This document shows positions 17,911-28,271 of a stretch of DNA of 64,000 nucleotides, in pieces. Both the position numbers and the translations under genes were made by a program. How positions within the stretch are numbered: the first letter of the stretch is position 1; each line of letters starts with the position of its first letter. The stretch is from positions 310,001-374,000 of the forward strand of contig NZ_CP022753.1 of NCBI RefSeq assembly GCF_002263495.1, in the 5' to 3' direction. The notes beneath the pieces were generated by a model. It was not told the origin of the DNA. It saw only the letters and a program-made list of their open reading frames with translations, and did not search any database. This DNA is from Nocardiopsis gilva YIM 90087. Lineage in GTDB: Bacteria > Actinomycetota > Actinomycetes > Streptosporangiales > Streptosporangiaceae.

Positions 17911-20900
17911 CAGGAGGGCCGCCCTTCGCGGGAGGTCGGCCTGGAGGAGATCTCACCATCCTGGTCGACGACACTCCAGGTGATCTCGATCTCGGCGCCG
18001 GGGTTGCCGTGCGCGTAATCGCGGATCTCGTCGAGCACACCGGACAGCGCCGCTTCCATGGCGGAACCGGAGGTGGCGGCCGAGATTCGGCGCTTGGTGG
18101 GCACGGGGCCGGCTGTCGGACGGTGGGTGTCCGTCGACGCGTCGGGATCGCCGGTGACCGGAGGCCTGCCGTGATCGGTCAGGCTCACCTCGCCGGGGCC
18201 GGTGCCCCTGCTCGGGTCTTCGCCGAAGGGCGGCACGCGGTCGCGGTCGTCACCCCCTCCTGCGGGCGGAGTGGGCGGCTGGCCCTGGTCGGCCCGGTTG
18301 GCGATCTCCAGAGCCCTGCCGACGAGTCGACGGGCCTCCTGCTGCGCCTTTCCAAGGGTGGGGGTCAGGTCGTGGGTTCCCTGGGACGCGTGGGCGACCC
18401 GGCTGATATCGGCGAGCAGCCGCTCCGCCTGGCCACCCACGGTGTCATCACGCCCGGCCAGCGGCCGCACCTGCTCCAGCACCTGCCAGTCGGTGGCCTC
18501 CAGCGCCCGCAGGACAGCGGGGGCCGAGCCGATCGCCGCCCCGAGCTCCTTGTCGTCGATGCCGTAGGCGACCCCCGCGAGTTCGCGCACCAGCGGGGTG
18601 TCGTCGGTGTGGCGGAGAAGTCGTTCCACCAGGTCGGCCGCGTGCCGGGCGGCCAGGACGCGGGGGGCGGCGGAGGCCCCGGTCAGCGCGTCCGTCAGCC
18701 CGAGCACATCGACGTGGGCTTGCTTGGTGAGAGAGGCGAACACGCCGTTGACCGCCGACTCGACCTCCCTCGCCTTCTCCCGTACTTCACCGGCGAGCTT
18801 GGTGACGTTGCGGGCGAACATCACCGGCGGGATCCCGGCAATGCCGAACAGTGCCCCGGCGCGCCGCAGCGCGGTGGCGAACTCCTCCTCGCTCGGTTTC
18901 TCCTGCTCGCGCAGCGTGTAACCGTGGCCGATCTTCCCGATGTCGGGCGCCGTGGACTGCACAACACCGTGGTAGACCCAGGCGCGGTCGGCGATGAGCG
19001 CGTAGGTGGCGATCAGCAGGTCGGCGACGGGGGTGTCGAGACCGGTCCACCCCATCTCGCCGATCCAGGCACGGATCTCGGAGGCCTTGATGTCGCCGGT
19101 CGCGCGCTTCTGGAGCGCGAACTGGTCGATGCGGCGCTGCCACTCCGTGCTCAGCACGAGCGGGCCGTCGTGCACCTCGCCGATCTCCAGGGGGTGCACG
19201 ATCCGCTTCACCAAGGTGAGGTCCCTGCGGTCGACCGTGACCCGGCGCGAGCCGTCCTCCATGGCTCGGGCGATCCAGCCGTAGACGGTTCTCAGGTCCT
19301 TGAGCGTGACCGCTCTGCGGTTGCGGGCGGTGTCGAAGTCGGGGTGCTTAGGGTAGAGGCGGTCGAACAGGTCGTCGGCCAGTGCGAGCATGCTGTTCTC
19401 GAACCCGGCCCCCGCGGCGAGCCGGGGTTTGTGGCCCGGCAGCAGGCTCATCACGTGTCCGTCGTCCGGGACCGATGTCTCGGTGTTGGCGGGGTCCAGG
19501 CGGGCGATGCCGTAGAGCTGGGCGAGCACGGCCGTGAGCTCGGTTTCGATGTTGTCGCGCTGCGCCTTGAGCTGGGTCTTGAGCCGCCCTCTGTCGTCGG
19601 AGGAGAGGTGCGCGGCGTAGTCGTCGAGGCGGTCCCGGTCCAGCAGGTAGTCGATCTTGATCAGCCGACCGAGCTGGGCGGCACGCCGCGCGGAGAAGTG
19701 GACGGGCAGCCACACCACGGTGGGGTGGTGGTTGCGGTCGTCTTTCATCAGCTCGCGCACGCGCAGGGCGTCGTAGCTCGGCGGTCGGCTGGCCGGGTCG
19801 AACGGGTAGTCCAGGACGAACCGGACGTGCCCGTTGACGTCGGGTTCGAACTTGTCCTCGGGCACGCTCTGCGAGTCGCGGACGTTGCCGAACACGAACT
19901 CGGCGCTGCGCTTGGTACCGCGCCACACCACCTCGCGCCCGCACATGTAGGAGCCGGTGTCGGTCACACCGAGCTGGTGCCACAGGGTTTCCTTCACCCA
20001 GCGCCGGCGGGCGCCGATGCTGTCCTGGTCGGCGACGGCATCCAGCAGCGGCTCGACGTCCAGGTCGGACAGGTGCAGGCTGAAGACCGGGTCGGCGTCG
20101 TCGCCTTCCGCGCGCAGTTCGCCGAACTCGGTCCGCAGGTCGTTGAGGGCACGAGTGGCTACACGGGCGTCGTCCATGACGCGGGTGCGCTTGATCGAGC
20201 CGTGGTTGAGCGCCGCCAGGCGGCGACCGGTCAGCCGGGTGAACGCCGCCACGTCGGGGGCGAGATAGGCCAGCAGCAACGTCTTCACCAAGCGCATGGT
20301 GCCGATGTAGTTCGGGTCGTTGGAGGACCCATATCTCTCCAGAAGGTAGGCGCTGACCTTCCGGTAGAAGCGGACGGCCTGTTCGCCCTCCTTCTTCAGG
20401 CGTTCGGTGAACGCGCCGCTCATGCCGGAGGAGAGCACGTCCCACAGGTCACCGACAGGGATGACCTGGCCAATCTGCAACTCGTCCCGATGTTGGGCGA
20501 GCAATTCCTGGATGAGCTTGAGACCGGTGCGCTCGCGCTGCAGGGCCCCGGACAGCGCCACCAGGACGTTGAGCAGCGCCGGGGTGAGCGGATAGACGGA
20601 GCGGAAGTCCTCCCAGTCGGCCCCGGTGGCGCCCTCGGAGTCGAGCAGGGCGTCCCGGACGTCGCTGCCGGCCTTCTCCACCTTGGCGAAAGCCGCGTCG
20701 ATGATTTCTCCTGTCCCAGGCTTGGGCTTGAGAACGCGTTCCTTGATGATTGCTGGCAGGTTACGGTCCTCCAGGCTGATCACCTCGAACCGCTCGGCGA
20801 GGTACCCGACATGGTCTTCGAGGTTCTTCACTTCGGCGCCGGTAACGTCTTCGCCGATCAGCTGGGAGAGATTACGCTGCCGCGAGATGAAGGAGACGAT

Positions 20901-21881
20901 CGGCACCGGCTTGTCGGCACTGCCCGACTCGATGATCTTGACGAGCTTGTTGACCTCGCTGTTTACGAAGTCCTGGTTGTTCAGGTACGCCTGAAGCCAC
21001 AGGATCAGCTCGTCGATGAACAGGACGATTCCGTCGTAGCCGAGGCTCTGTGCGTGGCGGCTGATGACGGACAGTCCGTCGTCGAGGGGGAGGAAGGCGT
21101 CGACGTCGCCGCTGGCGCCGCGCGCGTACGCCTTCATCGGGCCGGAGAGCAGCGCCGAGACCAGGGCTTCGCGCAGCGGGTCGCCGTGCGGGGCGGCGAA
21201 CGCACGGTCCAGTAGCTCGGGAGTCCAGGGGCGGTCGTCGATCGGCGGGAGGTTATCGGGGGCCGACTCGCCGGACGCAGGGACGGGGCCGCTGCCCTGG
21301 GCGAGCTTGCGAATGAACAGCTCGTCGCCCTCGATCCTGCGGTTCTCCCGGGCATCATCGAGCAGTGCCACCGAGCGGTAGACGGCAGGGGTAGGCGCGT
21401 CGGGGTGCTGGCGCCGCACGGCGTTCACGTAGCCGCCCAGCAGGGCGGAGTCCAGGTCCGAGGAGCCGACCAAGTGGTAAGGCACCATCAGGAACCGGCG
21501 ACCCCGCAGCCAGTCGTCGTGCTCAGCGATGAGCTCACGCAGCCTCGGCTTATTCAGCGCTACCGTGTCCTGATGAAGGATGGCGTGCAACACCGTCATG
21601 AAGTGGCTCTTACCCGAACCGAACGAGCCGTGCAGGTAGGCAGCCTCTGACTTGTTCCCGCGGACAGCCGCACCGACGAGGTTGAGTGCCTCGCGGAACG
21701 CAGCCTGAAGCTGCTCGGTGACGACGTACTCGTCGACGCGGGCTGCAGCTTCACCGAAACCAGAGGACAGCTCGACCTTGAAATCTCCGGCGAGGATGTC
21801 CTTCGACTCGGGGATATCGAGGACATCGCGCAGGTAGACGCTGGACGTGGGGGATTGGGGCGACGAAGACGACAGGGGCAT
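17910..21881 (-). CDS. pglY: BREX-2 ATPase PglY
   Basis: 1323-aa large ATPase, the type 2 counterpart of BrxC. Walker A is GSFGSGKS at 85-92 and a Walker B-like segment [13 protein letters not shown] lies at about 290-302. The remainder is mostly alpha-helical, with a Pro/Gly/Asp-rich spacer near 1200-1270 before a C-terminal domain. In Streptomyces, PglY needs its P-loop for resistance. The start is ATG at 21881; the end is coupled to pglZ. A large open frame on the opposite strand covers nearly the whole gene but is a high-GC shadow. Confidence 0.92.
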   Translation of the reverse strand: MPLSSSSPQSPTSSVYLRDVLDIPESKDILAGDFKVELSSGFGEAAARVDEYVVTEQLQAAFREALNLVGAAVRGNKSEAAYLHGSFGSGKSHFMTVLHAILHQDTVALNKPRLRELIAEHDDWLRGRRFLMVPYHLVGSSDLDSALLGGYVNAVRRQHPDAPTPAVYRSVALLDDARENRRIEGDELFIRKLAQGSGPVPASGESAPDNLPPIDDRPWTPELLDRAFAAPHGDPLREALVSALLSGPMKAYARGASGDVDAFLPLDDGLSVISRHAQSLGYDGIVLFIDELILWLQAYLNNQDFVNSEVNKLVKIIESGSADKPVPIVSFISRQRNLSQLIGEDVTGAEVKNLEDHVGYLAERFEVISLEDRNLPAIIKERVLKPKPGTGEIIDAAFAKVEKAGSDVRDALLDSEGATGADWEDFRSVYPLTPALLNVLVALSGALQRERTGLKLIQELLAQHRDELQIGQVIPVGDLWDVLSSGMSGAFTERLKKEGEQAVRFYRKVSAYLLERYGSSNDPNYIGTMRLVKTLLLAYLAPDVAAFTRLTGRRLAALNHGSIKRTRVMDDARVATRALNDLRTEFGELRAEGDDADPVFSLHLSDLDVEPLLDAVADQDSIGARRRWVKETLWHQLGVTDTGSYMCGREVVWRGTKRSAEFVFGNVRDSQSVPEDKFEPDVNGHVRFVLDYPFDPASRPPSYDALRVRELMKDDRNHHPTVVWLPVHFSARRAAQLGRLIKIDYLLDRDRLDDYAAHLSSDDRGRLKTQLKAQRDNIETELTAVLAQLYGIARLDPANTETSVPDDGHVMSLLPGHKPRLAAGAGFENSMLALADDLFDRLYPKHPDFDTARNRRAVTLKDLRTVYGWIARAMEDGSRRVTVDRRDLTLVKRIVHPLEIGEVHDGPLVLSTEWQRRIDQFALQKRATGDIKASEIRAWIGEMGWTGLDTPVADLLIATYALIADRAWVYHGVVQSTAPDIGKIGHGYTLREQEKPSEEEFATALRRAGALFGIAGIPPVMFARNVTKLAGEVREKAREVESAVNGVFASLTKQAHVDVLGLTDALTGASAAPRVLAARHAADLVERLLRHTDDTPLVRELAGVAYGIDDKELGAAIGSAPAVLRALEATDWQVLEQVRPLAGRDDTVGGQAERLLADISRVAHASQGTHDLTPTLGKAQQEARRLVGRALEIANRADQGQPPTPPAGGGDDRDRVPPFGEDPSRGTGPGEVSLTDHGRPPVTGDPDASTDTHRPTAGPVPTKRRISAATSGSAMEAALSGVLDEIRDYAHGNPGAEIEITWSVVDQDGEISSRPTSREGRPS

Positions 21882-22016
21882 TGCGCGTCGCGATTCCCTT
21901 CATGGCGCGGCCCGGGTGTTGCGGCCCCGGGCAGTGGGGTGCCGGTCGACCTGTCGGGGGAGCGGGCGGGACAGGCTGTCTACCGATGCTAAGCGTGTTC
22001 ACACGTGTTAGGCAGT
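21882..22016. other. pglX-pglY spacer
   Basis: 135 bases between the pglX stop and the pglY start. It could hold a separate promoter for pglYZ-brxD-brxHI. No strong hairpin was seen. Confidence 0.4.
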
Positions 22017-25000
22017 TCAGGCGGAGGATGCCTTGCGGCCGCGACGAGCAGGCGCGGGCCTCCAGGAACGTAGATCGCCATCGGTGACCTGGAACCGATC
22101 GCGCTGATCAGCCAGCCACTGCTCGACCTGCTCGGCTGGAGTGCCCTCCCAGACCTCGTCGTAGTCCGAGTGCCACTGCTTGATCCAGGGCAGTAGTTCG
22201 AGCAATCCAGCGAGGAGCGGCGTGACCTGTTCGGTCGACCAGTCGTCCTGCTCGACCCGATCTTCGACGAGGTGCATCAGCGCCTCGGCCTGCTCCTTGT
22301 GGTCCCAGCCCGCCCAGCCAAGGACGAGCGTGGGGTCGGAGGCGGGTCCAGCGTCGGGGTAGGAGACGAAGCGCTCCTTGGAAACGTCGAGCTTGCCCCG
22401 GTTGGACCAGTAGGACTGCTTCCGGAAGTCGGCCGAGGTGTACTTGGGCGGAACGGGGATGTCCAGGCGTTGGCCGGTCTTGTCCTCTTCCCGCTGCTTC
22501 TCCCAGGTGTCCTCCCACTGCTCCCGTTTGCGCAGGCCGGAGTCCTTGTAACGCAGGCCGGACAGGTAGGGAACGTGCTGGTCGGCGACGATCTCACGAA
22601 GCACGTCGACGAGGCGGACGTCCGGCCTTTCGCGGTGGTCGGCAGCGTAAAGCTCGGCGACGGACATGACGTCGGGACCGTTTGGGCTAGAGGCGATGGC
22701 GTCGGCCAGGTCCGCGACGGTCATGGGGCGGGGCACCCCTTCGAGGCCCTGACGTTCGTGGAACCAGAGGTCGCGATCCTCGCACCGATCCAATAGCCAA
22801 GAGCGGAGTGCTTCCCGCTCCTTCTTTTTCCAAGATTCCGAAGACCATCGCCGCTTGCACTCGGGACGCTCGATGAGCTCGATGTCGCGGCGGGACTCGA
22901 TCACATCGATGCGCCGCTGCACGATGTCGCGGTACCAGTCGGGCCAGTGGGAGGGGATCTCGGTGATGGGGGTGGAGCCGTGGCGGTCGAACCACTCCCT
23001 GCCGTCCCCACCGGCGGCCACCCTTCGGGCCAAGACAATCTCAAACGCCCGCTCGCCAAGCTCGACTTCGGGGACTTCATCAATGTCAGCTGCAGAAACA
23101 TCAATGGATTCGGAATCGGAAAGAAATCCATAAAGGCGATAAACCCGCCAGTCAGACTCCTCTTGCAGCGCAATCATCCGACGCCGTATTTTCCGATGGG
23201 AACGACGAGCAACATCCAGACTTTCCCGACTAGGACAGCATTTTGCAACTATGGCACTTGGATCAGTCGACGCAAGTTCTCCTGCAAGCGAGTCCAGCAC
23301 GCCACCGAGTTCCAGCGGGAGCTCAGCTGGAAGGGGAAAGTCTTGAAGTTTAGTTCCAGTGAATTCGTAGTACTCCTCCCATTCCCAACGCCCCGTGGAG
23401 CGCTCTCCACCCCTGTTCCCCTTCCCCTGACACACTTGCTTAAGCCAGAAGCACGCAGTGGAGGAGTTCAAAATGCCCAGCAACCGAATATAGTCTTCTT
23501 CCGTGGCATCTCCCGACAGCTTAACCACCGGTGCAGTGCGAATACAGATCGACTGTTCGCGCACCAGCGAAAAGTGATTGTGAGTCGCCACGAAAGGGTA
23601 AACAAGATAGCGATCTGAATAAAATCGGCGAGGATACAATTCGCGAACATCTGTCCACAGCATCCCACTTATATCAGCGACAGGAATACCGAACCTCTTA
23701 CGCTGCAGCAGGTTCTCCCGATACGGCCAGAAGTGGCGATACATCCTGCTCCGGGGATGAGGTGAACCGATCAGGGGTCCAGGAGCATGCGACCAAATGG
23801 CATCCAGTTCATGGGATACGGAATAGTCGCGAACATTTTCCCCCTGCACCAGCGGACGCGAATCCAATTTTTGCAATCGATTCACATAATCGCCTGGAAC
23901 TAGAAATACCTCATCTTCCCCTGTAATCGCAACAAAACCCAGGTCCACCCCCAAAGAATTTAGCCGCTGCGAGGACGCTCTTTCGATTACTTCTAGTACG
24001 CTATTTGCTCCACCACCACTCAAAGACCATGGGTGCTTAGCAAAACGACTGCGGCCTACATCCTCAACGGTGACCCATGCTGATCCACCCCCCGGACTAT
24101 CCACCTGTTCGATAATGGCGCGCCATACAAGACCCTTGCTCGGATCCTCTGGCTGCTCCGGTTCACCTTGAACTCCCAGAACTGCGCGCACCGCTTCGCG
24201 TTGAGAAGCCACCCTATTCCGCCCAGCAATAATGACCGTCGGCGTTCCGTGGCCAGGTATATAAGCCCCCGAGGTGTCGATGACATGCGTCAAGTCAACA
24301 CCAGTAAAGTCTCGCCTTCTATTGGTGACAGGATGCTTATATGGGCCCCCATGAAAATAGGACTCAATCAGAACTTTACCAAATTCGCGCTTCATGAAGG
24401 AATTTGCTGTGATTTGGCCAGTAAACCCCGCACGCCGCTCCGTCCCAGCAACCCGAACAGCCAGACCAAATATTCGCTGAGCAAATGGAACCGACAAAGA
24501 ATAACCACCCGAGCAAGCAAAGTATGCCCGTCGATAATTCTGGTTCTCCTTCTTATCCTTGACCGTAATGTACGGTGGGTTTGCCACCACTACGTGATAG
24601 CTACCCGCCCCGAGCAGGTCAATGCGCTTGGAGTAGTCCCACACGTCCTCGGTCTCAAAAGCGAACATCCCTATTTTCTCAGAAGAGAAGAGATCGCTCG
24701 TCACCGACTCCTGGCCTCGCCCATGCAGCAATGAGTCGCCGACGGCAACATTGATAGGAAATACACGCGCCCGATCCATCCTTCGGATTCCAGACTCCTT
24801 CAGCACTTCCACCAGAATCCGGAAACGGGCGATACTCACAGCGAAGGGGTTCTTGTCACATCCGTGTACAGAGTCCAGAGCCTTACGGATGAGTTTCCAG
24901 TCGTCCACTCCTGGCCCCGCCTCACCTCGGTGTTTATTTAGCAGCCGCTTGAACAAGCCGAGCAGGAAGTGGCCGCTTCCGCAGGCTGGATCGATGGTGC

Positions 25001-25751
25001 GAAGGCCGACGTGGTGCCACTCCACGTTGCCGGACCCATCCTTGATCTCCAGCTCAGGTTCGATCCCGAATTCTTCGATCGCTGGGTCAAGAGTGAGGTC
25101 GAGAATGAACTCCTCTACGAACTCCGGAGTCTGCAGGAGCGCGTACGTCTTCCGAGCATGCTCGCTCAGGTCCTGGTAGAGGTCACCCAGGAACCTGGTG
25201 TCGAGGTCATCGTCGGTGAAGTCGTGGACGATTTCACCATCCGGACCGATGCGACGCCAGAACTTCAGCAGCTCACTGGCAGCCTCGTAGCTCGGGGTGA
25301 CCTGCCAGAGAGGGTTGTGACTGCGGTCGAAGAGCCCCGCAGCGGTCGGGTGGCACTCAGACAGGTGCCCAAAGGCTGCGATTAGCCAGTCGCGGTCGTT
25401 GAGATCCGGCCTCTCCTGGAAGAACGCGGAGTGCCGGGCTTCGGCAAGCTCCAGCCGGTCCCCTGGACCCGCGATCCACGGATGCTCGATCAGTCCATTG
25501 TCTTCGCAGAAGCGGACGAAGAGCGTGCCCAGAACCCATGCAGCTGCCACCTGGGTAATCCGCTCGTCGCGCCACACACCATAGGTGACGGCGATGCGGC
25601 CCGCCTCGCGAGCCTTCGAGTACTCGTCTTCAAGAGCTGACTTGAACTCGGCGACGTCTTCGCTCTGAGGGCGCAGGTCGTCCTCAAGTCGCTTGACCTG
25701 CGTACGCAGGTCCTTCAGGAGTCCGCCCTGTTCAGCACCCCGGCTCGCCAC
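22017..25751 (-). CDS. pglX: BREX-2 adenine-specific DNA methyltransferase PglX
   Basis: 1244-aa PglX, which methylates host DNA and, in Pgl/BREX, marks self from phage DNA. Motif I (TIDPACGSGHFLLG) is at about 252-265 and the catalytic NPPY at 391-394. The following region and the C-terminal third would carry target recognition. The start is GTG at 25751 after GAGGGAGGAA. From about 23060 to 24800 (residues roughly 315-900) GC falls sharply; a hand count of 23581-23640 gives 26/60, while flanking segments are near 65-70%. The central part may therefore have been exchanged from another source. The reading frame is intact. No long homopolymer that would suggest phase switching was noticed. Confidence 0.93.
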   Translation of the reverse strand: MASRGAEQGGLLKDLRTQVKRLEDDLRPQSEDVAEFKSALEDEYSKAREAGRIAVTYGVWRDERITQVAAAWVLGTLFVRFCEDNGLIEHPWIAGPGDRLELAEARHSAFFQERPDLNDRDWLIAAFGHLSECHPTAAGLFDRSHNPLWQVTPSYEAASELLKFWRRIGPDGEIVHDFTDDDLDTRFLGDLYQDLSEHARKTYALLQTPEFVEEFILDLTLDPAIEEFGIEPELEIKDGSGNVEWHHVGLRTIDPACGSGHFLLGLFKRLLNKHRGEAGPGVDDWKLIRKALDSVHGCDKNPFAVSIARFRILVEVLKESGIRRMDRARVFPINVAVGDSLLHGRGQESVTSDLFSSEKIGMFAFETEDVWDYSKRIDLLGAGSYHVVVANPPYITVKDKKENQNYRRAYFACSGGYSLSVPFAQRIFGLAVRVAGTERRAGFTGQITANSFMKREFGKVLIESYFHGGPYKHPVTNRRRDFTGVDLTHVIDTSGAYIPGHGTPTVIIAGRNRVASQREAVRAVLGVQGEPEQPEDPSKGLVWRAIIEQVDSPGGGSAWVTVEDVGRSRFAKHPWSLSGGGANSVLEVIERASSQRLNSLGVDLGFVAITGEDEVFLVPGDYVNRLQKLDSRPLVQGENVRDYSVSHELDAIWSHAPGPLIGSPHPRSRMYRHFWPYRENLLQRKRFGIPVADISGMLWTDVRELYPRRFYSDRYLVYPFVATHNHFSLVREQSICIRTAPVVKLSGDATEEDYIRLLGILNSSTACFWLKQVCQGKGNRGGERSTGRWEWEEYYEFTGTKLQDFPLPAELPLELGGVLDSLAGELASTDPSAIVAKCCPSRESLDVARRSHRKIRRRMIALQEESDWRVYRLYGFLSDSESIDVSAADIDEVPEVELGERAFEIVLARRVAAGGDGREWFDRHGSTPITEIPSHWPDWYRDIVQRRIDVIESRRDIELIERPECKRRWSSESWKKKEREALRSWLLDRCEDRDLWFHERQGLEGVPRPMTVADLADAIASSPNGPDVMSVAELYAADHRERPDVRLVDVLREIVADQHVPYLSGLRYKDSGLRKREQWEDTWEKQREEDKTGQRLDIPVPPKYTSADFRKQSYWSNRGKLDVSKERFVSYPDAGPASDPTLVLGWAGWDHKEQAEALMHLVEDRVEQDDWSTEQVTPLLAGLLELLPWIKQWHSDYDEVWEGTPAEQVEQWLADQRDRFQVTDGDLRSWRPAPARRGRKASSA

Positions 25752-25974
25752 CGCGTTCCTCCCTCTTCCCGATTGCTCTCTACGAAATCACGCGGTTTCA
25801 TCCTGCCAGGAGCGGTGGGCTTGCTAGTACGGATTGGGCGGCAACCAGCAGTCATCGCCTGGCCGGATGTGGCGCTTCGCTGGCCGTGGTCCCTCCGGAT
25901 AACATGCGGATGGGAATAGGTTATGAAGGCCCGGCTGCTGGCGCAGCCGGGCCTTCGTCCTTGGGATGGTGGGG
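25752..25974. other. Intergenic region upstream of pglX
   Basis: 223 bases. It contains the pglX leader and, at its left-strand end, the terminator hairpin of the XRE/DUF397 pair. No small gene supported. Confidence 0.5.
25925..25956 (-). terminator. Terminator hairpin of the XRE-DUF397 transcript
   Basis: Perfect 14-base arms (GAAGGCCCGGCTGC and its complement) around the loop TGGC, 19 bases after the DUF397 stop. There is no long U-run, which is common in actinobacteria. The hairpin is symmetric and could act in both directions. Confidence 0.7.
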
Positions 25975-26175
25975 CTACAAGGTGTCCCGCTTGGTGCTGG
26001 TGATGAAGGCGACCACCTCGTGTGAGGGGAACGCTAGGTAGCCGGACTCGGGCTGCTGTGAGTCGCGGACAGCAGCACCGTTGGCGAGATCAGCTACCTC
26101 GACGCAGTTGTTGCGATCGCTGTAGCTCGACTTCCGGAACTTGAGGTCCGGTTGGTGTGGGAACACGTTAGCCAT
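25975..26175 (-). CDS. DUF397 domain protein
   Basis: 66-aa DUF397 protein, recognisable by the family pattern FRKSSYSDRNNCVEVAD followed by VRDS and a Pro-Ser-Glu-Val-like C-terminus. DUF397 proteins are small partners of XRE/DUF5753 regulators in actinobacteria and may act as antitoxin-like or signalling partners. It follows the XRE gene by 9 bases in the same direction and ends before a strong hairpin. Such pairs are numerous in Streptomyces-like genomes and mostly uncharacterised. Confidence 0.87.
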   Translation of the reverse strand: MANVFPHQPDLKFRKSSYSDRNNCVEVADLANGAAVRDSQQPESGYLAFPSHEVVAFITSTKRDTL

Positions 26176-26184
26176 CTCGGTTTC

Positions 26185-27021
26185 CTAGAGCAGATCCTTC
26201 AGCATCTGAAGGGATGCGTCAGGGTAACGCGCTTGCGTTCTTACATGGTCGAACAGACGGCGGTAGCGGTCTACCTCCTTGGAGTCCTCCAGATAGAGGC
26301 CGTCAGTGTCAGTCTCCAGGTAGACCACCGGATCGACGCCCTCCACGAAGTCGAGGATCACAAAGGGGCCGTTGAGTCCAGCATGCATGCCGGAGGCAAA
26401 CGGCAGGACCTGAATCGTCACGCTGTTGTCGGCTTCGGCCACGTCGATCAGGTGCTGAACCTGCTCCTGGAAGGCGTCGTGGGCCGTCTGGAACCGCAGG
26501 AGCGCGGCCTCGTCGATGACGGCCCACAGTTCTGGGCCGTCAGGGCGCTGGAGGATTTTCTGGCGCTGGCGGCGCGTCTCGATCGTGCGGTCGATGTCCT
26601 GTGGACTGCGGTACAGGCTGGCGCGCGTCAGGAGCTCGACGTACTTGGGGGTTTGCAGTAGCCCCGGCACTCGGGCGAGTTCGTACGTGTGGATGCTGCT
26701 CGCCTCGGCCTCGAATGCGGGGAAGTCGTCGGTGAAGACGTCTGTGTACTTCGACCACCATCCGCGCTCACGAGCTTGGCGGGTCAGTTCGAGGATGAAG
26801 TCCCGGCGGTGCTGGTCAGTGATCTTGTAGACGTCGAGCAGGCCCTTGATCTCCATGACCGTAGGGCGGAGACGTACGCCGGTCTCGATGTTGCTGATCT
26901 TGCCCATCGACCATTCGGTGGCGTTCGCGACGTCCTCAACAGTCATCCCCGCTTCTTGACGAGCCTTCTTCAGCTCTGCGGACAGGCGTCGGCGGCGGAT
27001 GGACTGCCGCAGTTCGGCCAT
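26185..27021 (-). CDS. XRE-family regulator with DUF5753 domain
   Basis: 278-aa helix-turn-helix regulator. The HTH (about 16-70: LKKARQEAGMTVEDVANATEW) precedes the DUF5753 domain typical of actinobacterial XRE regulators, with segments IHTYELARVPGLLQT and VTIQVLPFASGMHAG. The ATG at 27021 follows AGGAGAGACC; an in-frame start 23 codons upstream has a less convincing context. It probably controls itself and the DUF397 partner 9 bases downstream. It diverges from a set of three small genes, so the 27022-27249 interval likely holds regulatory sites for both. Confidence 0.88.
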   Translation of the reverse strand: MAELRQSIRRRRLSAELKKARQEAGMTVEDVANATEWSMGKISNIETGVRLRPTVMEIKGLLDVYKITDQHRRDFILELTRQARERGWWSKYTDVFTDDFPAFEAEASSIHTYELARVPGLLQTPKYVELLTRASLYRSPQDIDRTIETRRQRQKILQRPDGPELWAVIDEAALLRFQTAHDAFQEQVQHLIDVAEADNSVTIQVLPFASGMHAGLNGPFVILDFVEGVDPVVYLETDTDGLYLEDSKEVDRYRRLFDHVRTQARYPDASLQMLKDLL

Positions 27022-27249
27022 GGTCTCTCCTGCGTCGTGGGCTGCTTCTCGGATGCTACGGCCAGGGCTTGAACTTCGCGAACCACTCATGTGTGAATCT
27101 TCCAGTCATGAAGTCCTTGAACTTGATGTTATATCTTGTGAAGCACTTCACCATGAAGCTTGAAAATCTGAAGCTTCAGGTTCAACATGGAACTGCAACC
27201 TATTCCCTCGCCGGACCTCCCATCCGGCACTCACCCGAGGAGTTCGCTC

Positions 27250-27399
27250 ATGCGACTCATCCGGACGTTCGTCTTCGTGGTCCTCGAACCCCCCGAGCCC
27301 CCAGCAGCGCCGCCACCTCGGGCCACCCGCGGCCAAGCGGCGCGGATCCGCCCCTATGCCCCTCTTGCCCACCCGTGCATGGCGGGGGCGGTGGTTTGA
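27250..27399 (+). CDS. Very small hypothetical protein, 49 aa
   Basis: ATG at 27250 preceded by GAGGAG at good spacing. It encodes MRLIRTFVFVVLEPPEPP... with a short hydrophobic N-terminus and a Pro/Ala/Arg-rich remainder. The stop TGA touches the ATG of the next gene (TGAATG). Similar tiny genes sit divergent from XRE/DUF397 pairs in related genomes, from general memory. Function unknown; coding status rests on ribosome site and coupling. Confidence 0.42.
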   Translation: MRLIRTFVFVVLEPPEPPAAPPPRATRGQAARIRPYAPLAHPCMAGAVV

Positions 27400-27696
27400 A
27401 TGCTCGACCTCACTCCCGAGGAGGTCCGCCGCCTGCGGGAACTAGCCGACCAGATCGCCATGGGCACCCAGGGCCGCCCCTGCTGGCTGACCGGAGCCCG
27501 CGTCACCTCCATTGGCATCCTGGCCCGGGTCTCCGACTGGCTCGGCGACGCCTGCGGCCACCTCGACACCAGTCCCGACCGGCCAGGCCCAGCCCTGCTC
27601 AACCCGCCTTGCGTCCGCCCGGCCGACCACACCGGACCCCACCTGGACGCCGACGGCCACAGCTGGGACAACCAGGATCGGGAGACGTCCCAATGA
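27400..27696 (+). CDS. Small hypothetical protein, 98 aa
   Basis: Encodes MLDLTPEEVRRLRELADQIA..., a helical N-terminus, and a C-terminal half with two cysteines and several histidines (ACGHLDTSP, PPCVRPADHTGPHLDADGHSW) that could bind a metal. GC3 is high. It starts directly after the preceding stop and overlaps the next gene by ATGA, so the three small genes are probably one transcript. Function unknown. Confidence 0.6.
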   Translation: MLDLTPEEVRRLRELADQIAMGTQGRPCWLTGARVTSIGILARVSDWLGDACGHLDTSPDRPGPALLNPPCVRPADHTGPHLDADGHSWDNQDRETSQ

Positions 27697-27983
27697 CCCC
27701 CGGCCCCGACGTCACAGCCACAGCCGCGCGGCTGCGCGCCCGCTACACCGGAACACTGGCGTGGTACGGCACCCACACCCGCCGCTGGTGGGCGATGATC
27801 CCCGGCCACCCCCGCCTCCTGGAGGCACCCACCCCCGAGGCGCTGGAACTCCTCCTCGCCTCCCGGCTGTGGACCCACCAGGAACACCGGGTAGCCAGAG
27901 CAGCCCGCTCCGCCCGCCTGTCGCGGGCCCTTCCCCCACGGCCCAGACCCCGCGCCTGTCCGCGCCAGCCGGTCACGGCCTAA
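27693..27983 (+). CDS. Small hypothetical protein, 96 aa
   Basis: ATG at 27693 overlaps the preceding stop. The protein reads MTPGPDVTATAARLRARYTG, then WYGTHTRRWWAMIPGHPRLLEAPTP, with a helix ELLLASRLW and a basic proline-rich tail. It has several tryptophans and no membrane segment or known motif. Last gene of the small three-gene unit; two hairpins follow at once. Function unknown. Confidence 0.6.
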   Translation: MTPGPDVTATAARLRARYTGTLAWYGTHTRRWWAMIPGHPRLLEAPTPEALELLLASRLWTHQEHRVARAARSARLSRALPPRPRPRACPRQPVTA

Positions 27984-27990
27984 GAAAGCC

Positions 27991-28029
27991 GCCGTGTCCC
28001 GGCGCGCGAGGGGTGCACTGGGACACGGC
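27991..28029 (+). terminator. Hairpin downstream of the small-gene operon
   Basis: 10-base arms GCCGTGTCCC and GGGACACGGC with a 19-base loop, eight bases after the last stop. Confidence 0.55.
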
Positions 28030-28037
28030 CTCCCAAG

Positions 28038-28068
28038 GGGGTGCCCGGAGTAGGGGGCCGGGCACCCC
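28038..28068 (+). terminator. Second tandem hairpin
   Basis: 11-base arms GGGGTGCCCGG and CCGGGCACCCC around a 9-base loop. With the preceding hairpin it makes a tandem terminator without U-runs. Confidence 0.55.
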
Positions 28069-28224
28069 ACCCTCGCACTGTCCCCGCACTGCGCCCAGCC
28101 TCCGACCTCAGTGACTCCCTATGATCAGCGAGGCCGGCTTCCGCCTGGCTGTCGCCGCGTCCCCTCAGTGTTCGACAGGAAGCGACCGCACGGGATGGCA
28201 TCTGCGATTTATAGGGGTACGTTT

Positions 28225-28244
28225 TATAGAACTGTGGTTCTATA
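28225..28244. promoter_or_regulatory. AT-rich perfect palindrome before the ATPase gene
   Basis: Arms TATAGAAC and GTTCTATA separated by TGTG, 28 bases upstream of the ATG at 28272. It stands out in this GC-rich DNA and overlaps where a -10 region would lie, so a repressor operator is likely. The cognate regulator is unknown. Confidence 0.65.
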
Positions 28245-28271
28245 TCCACGTGACGTGGGGGAGGAACAGCC

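Noticed and set aside
17880-21215. 1111-aa open frame on the plus strand
   Set aside because: Antisense to pglY over nearly its whole length; a high-GC shadow. pglY has recognisable motifs and coupling.
27069-27692. Upstream part of a long open frame leading to 27983
   Set aside because: Only the last 96 codons have coherent coding character; ATG 27693 overlaps the preceding stop.
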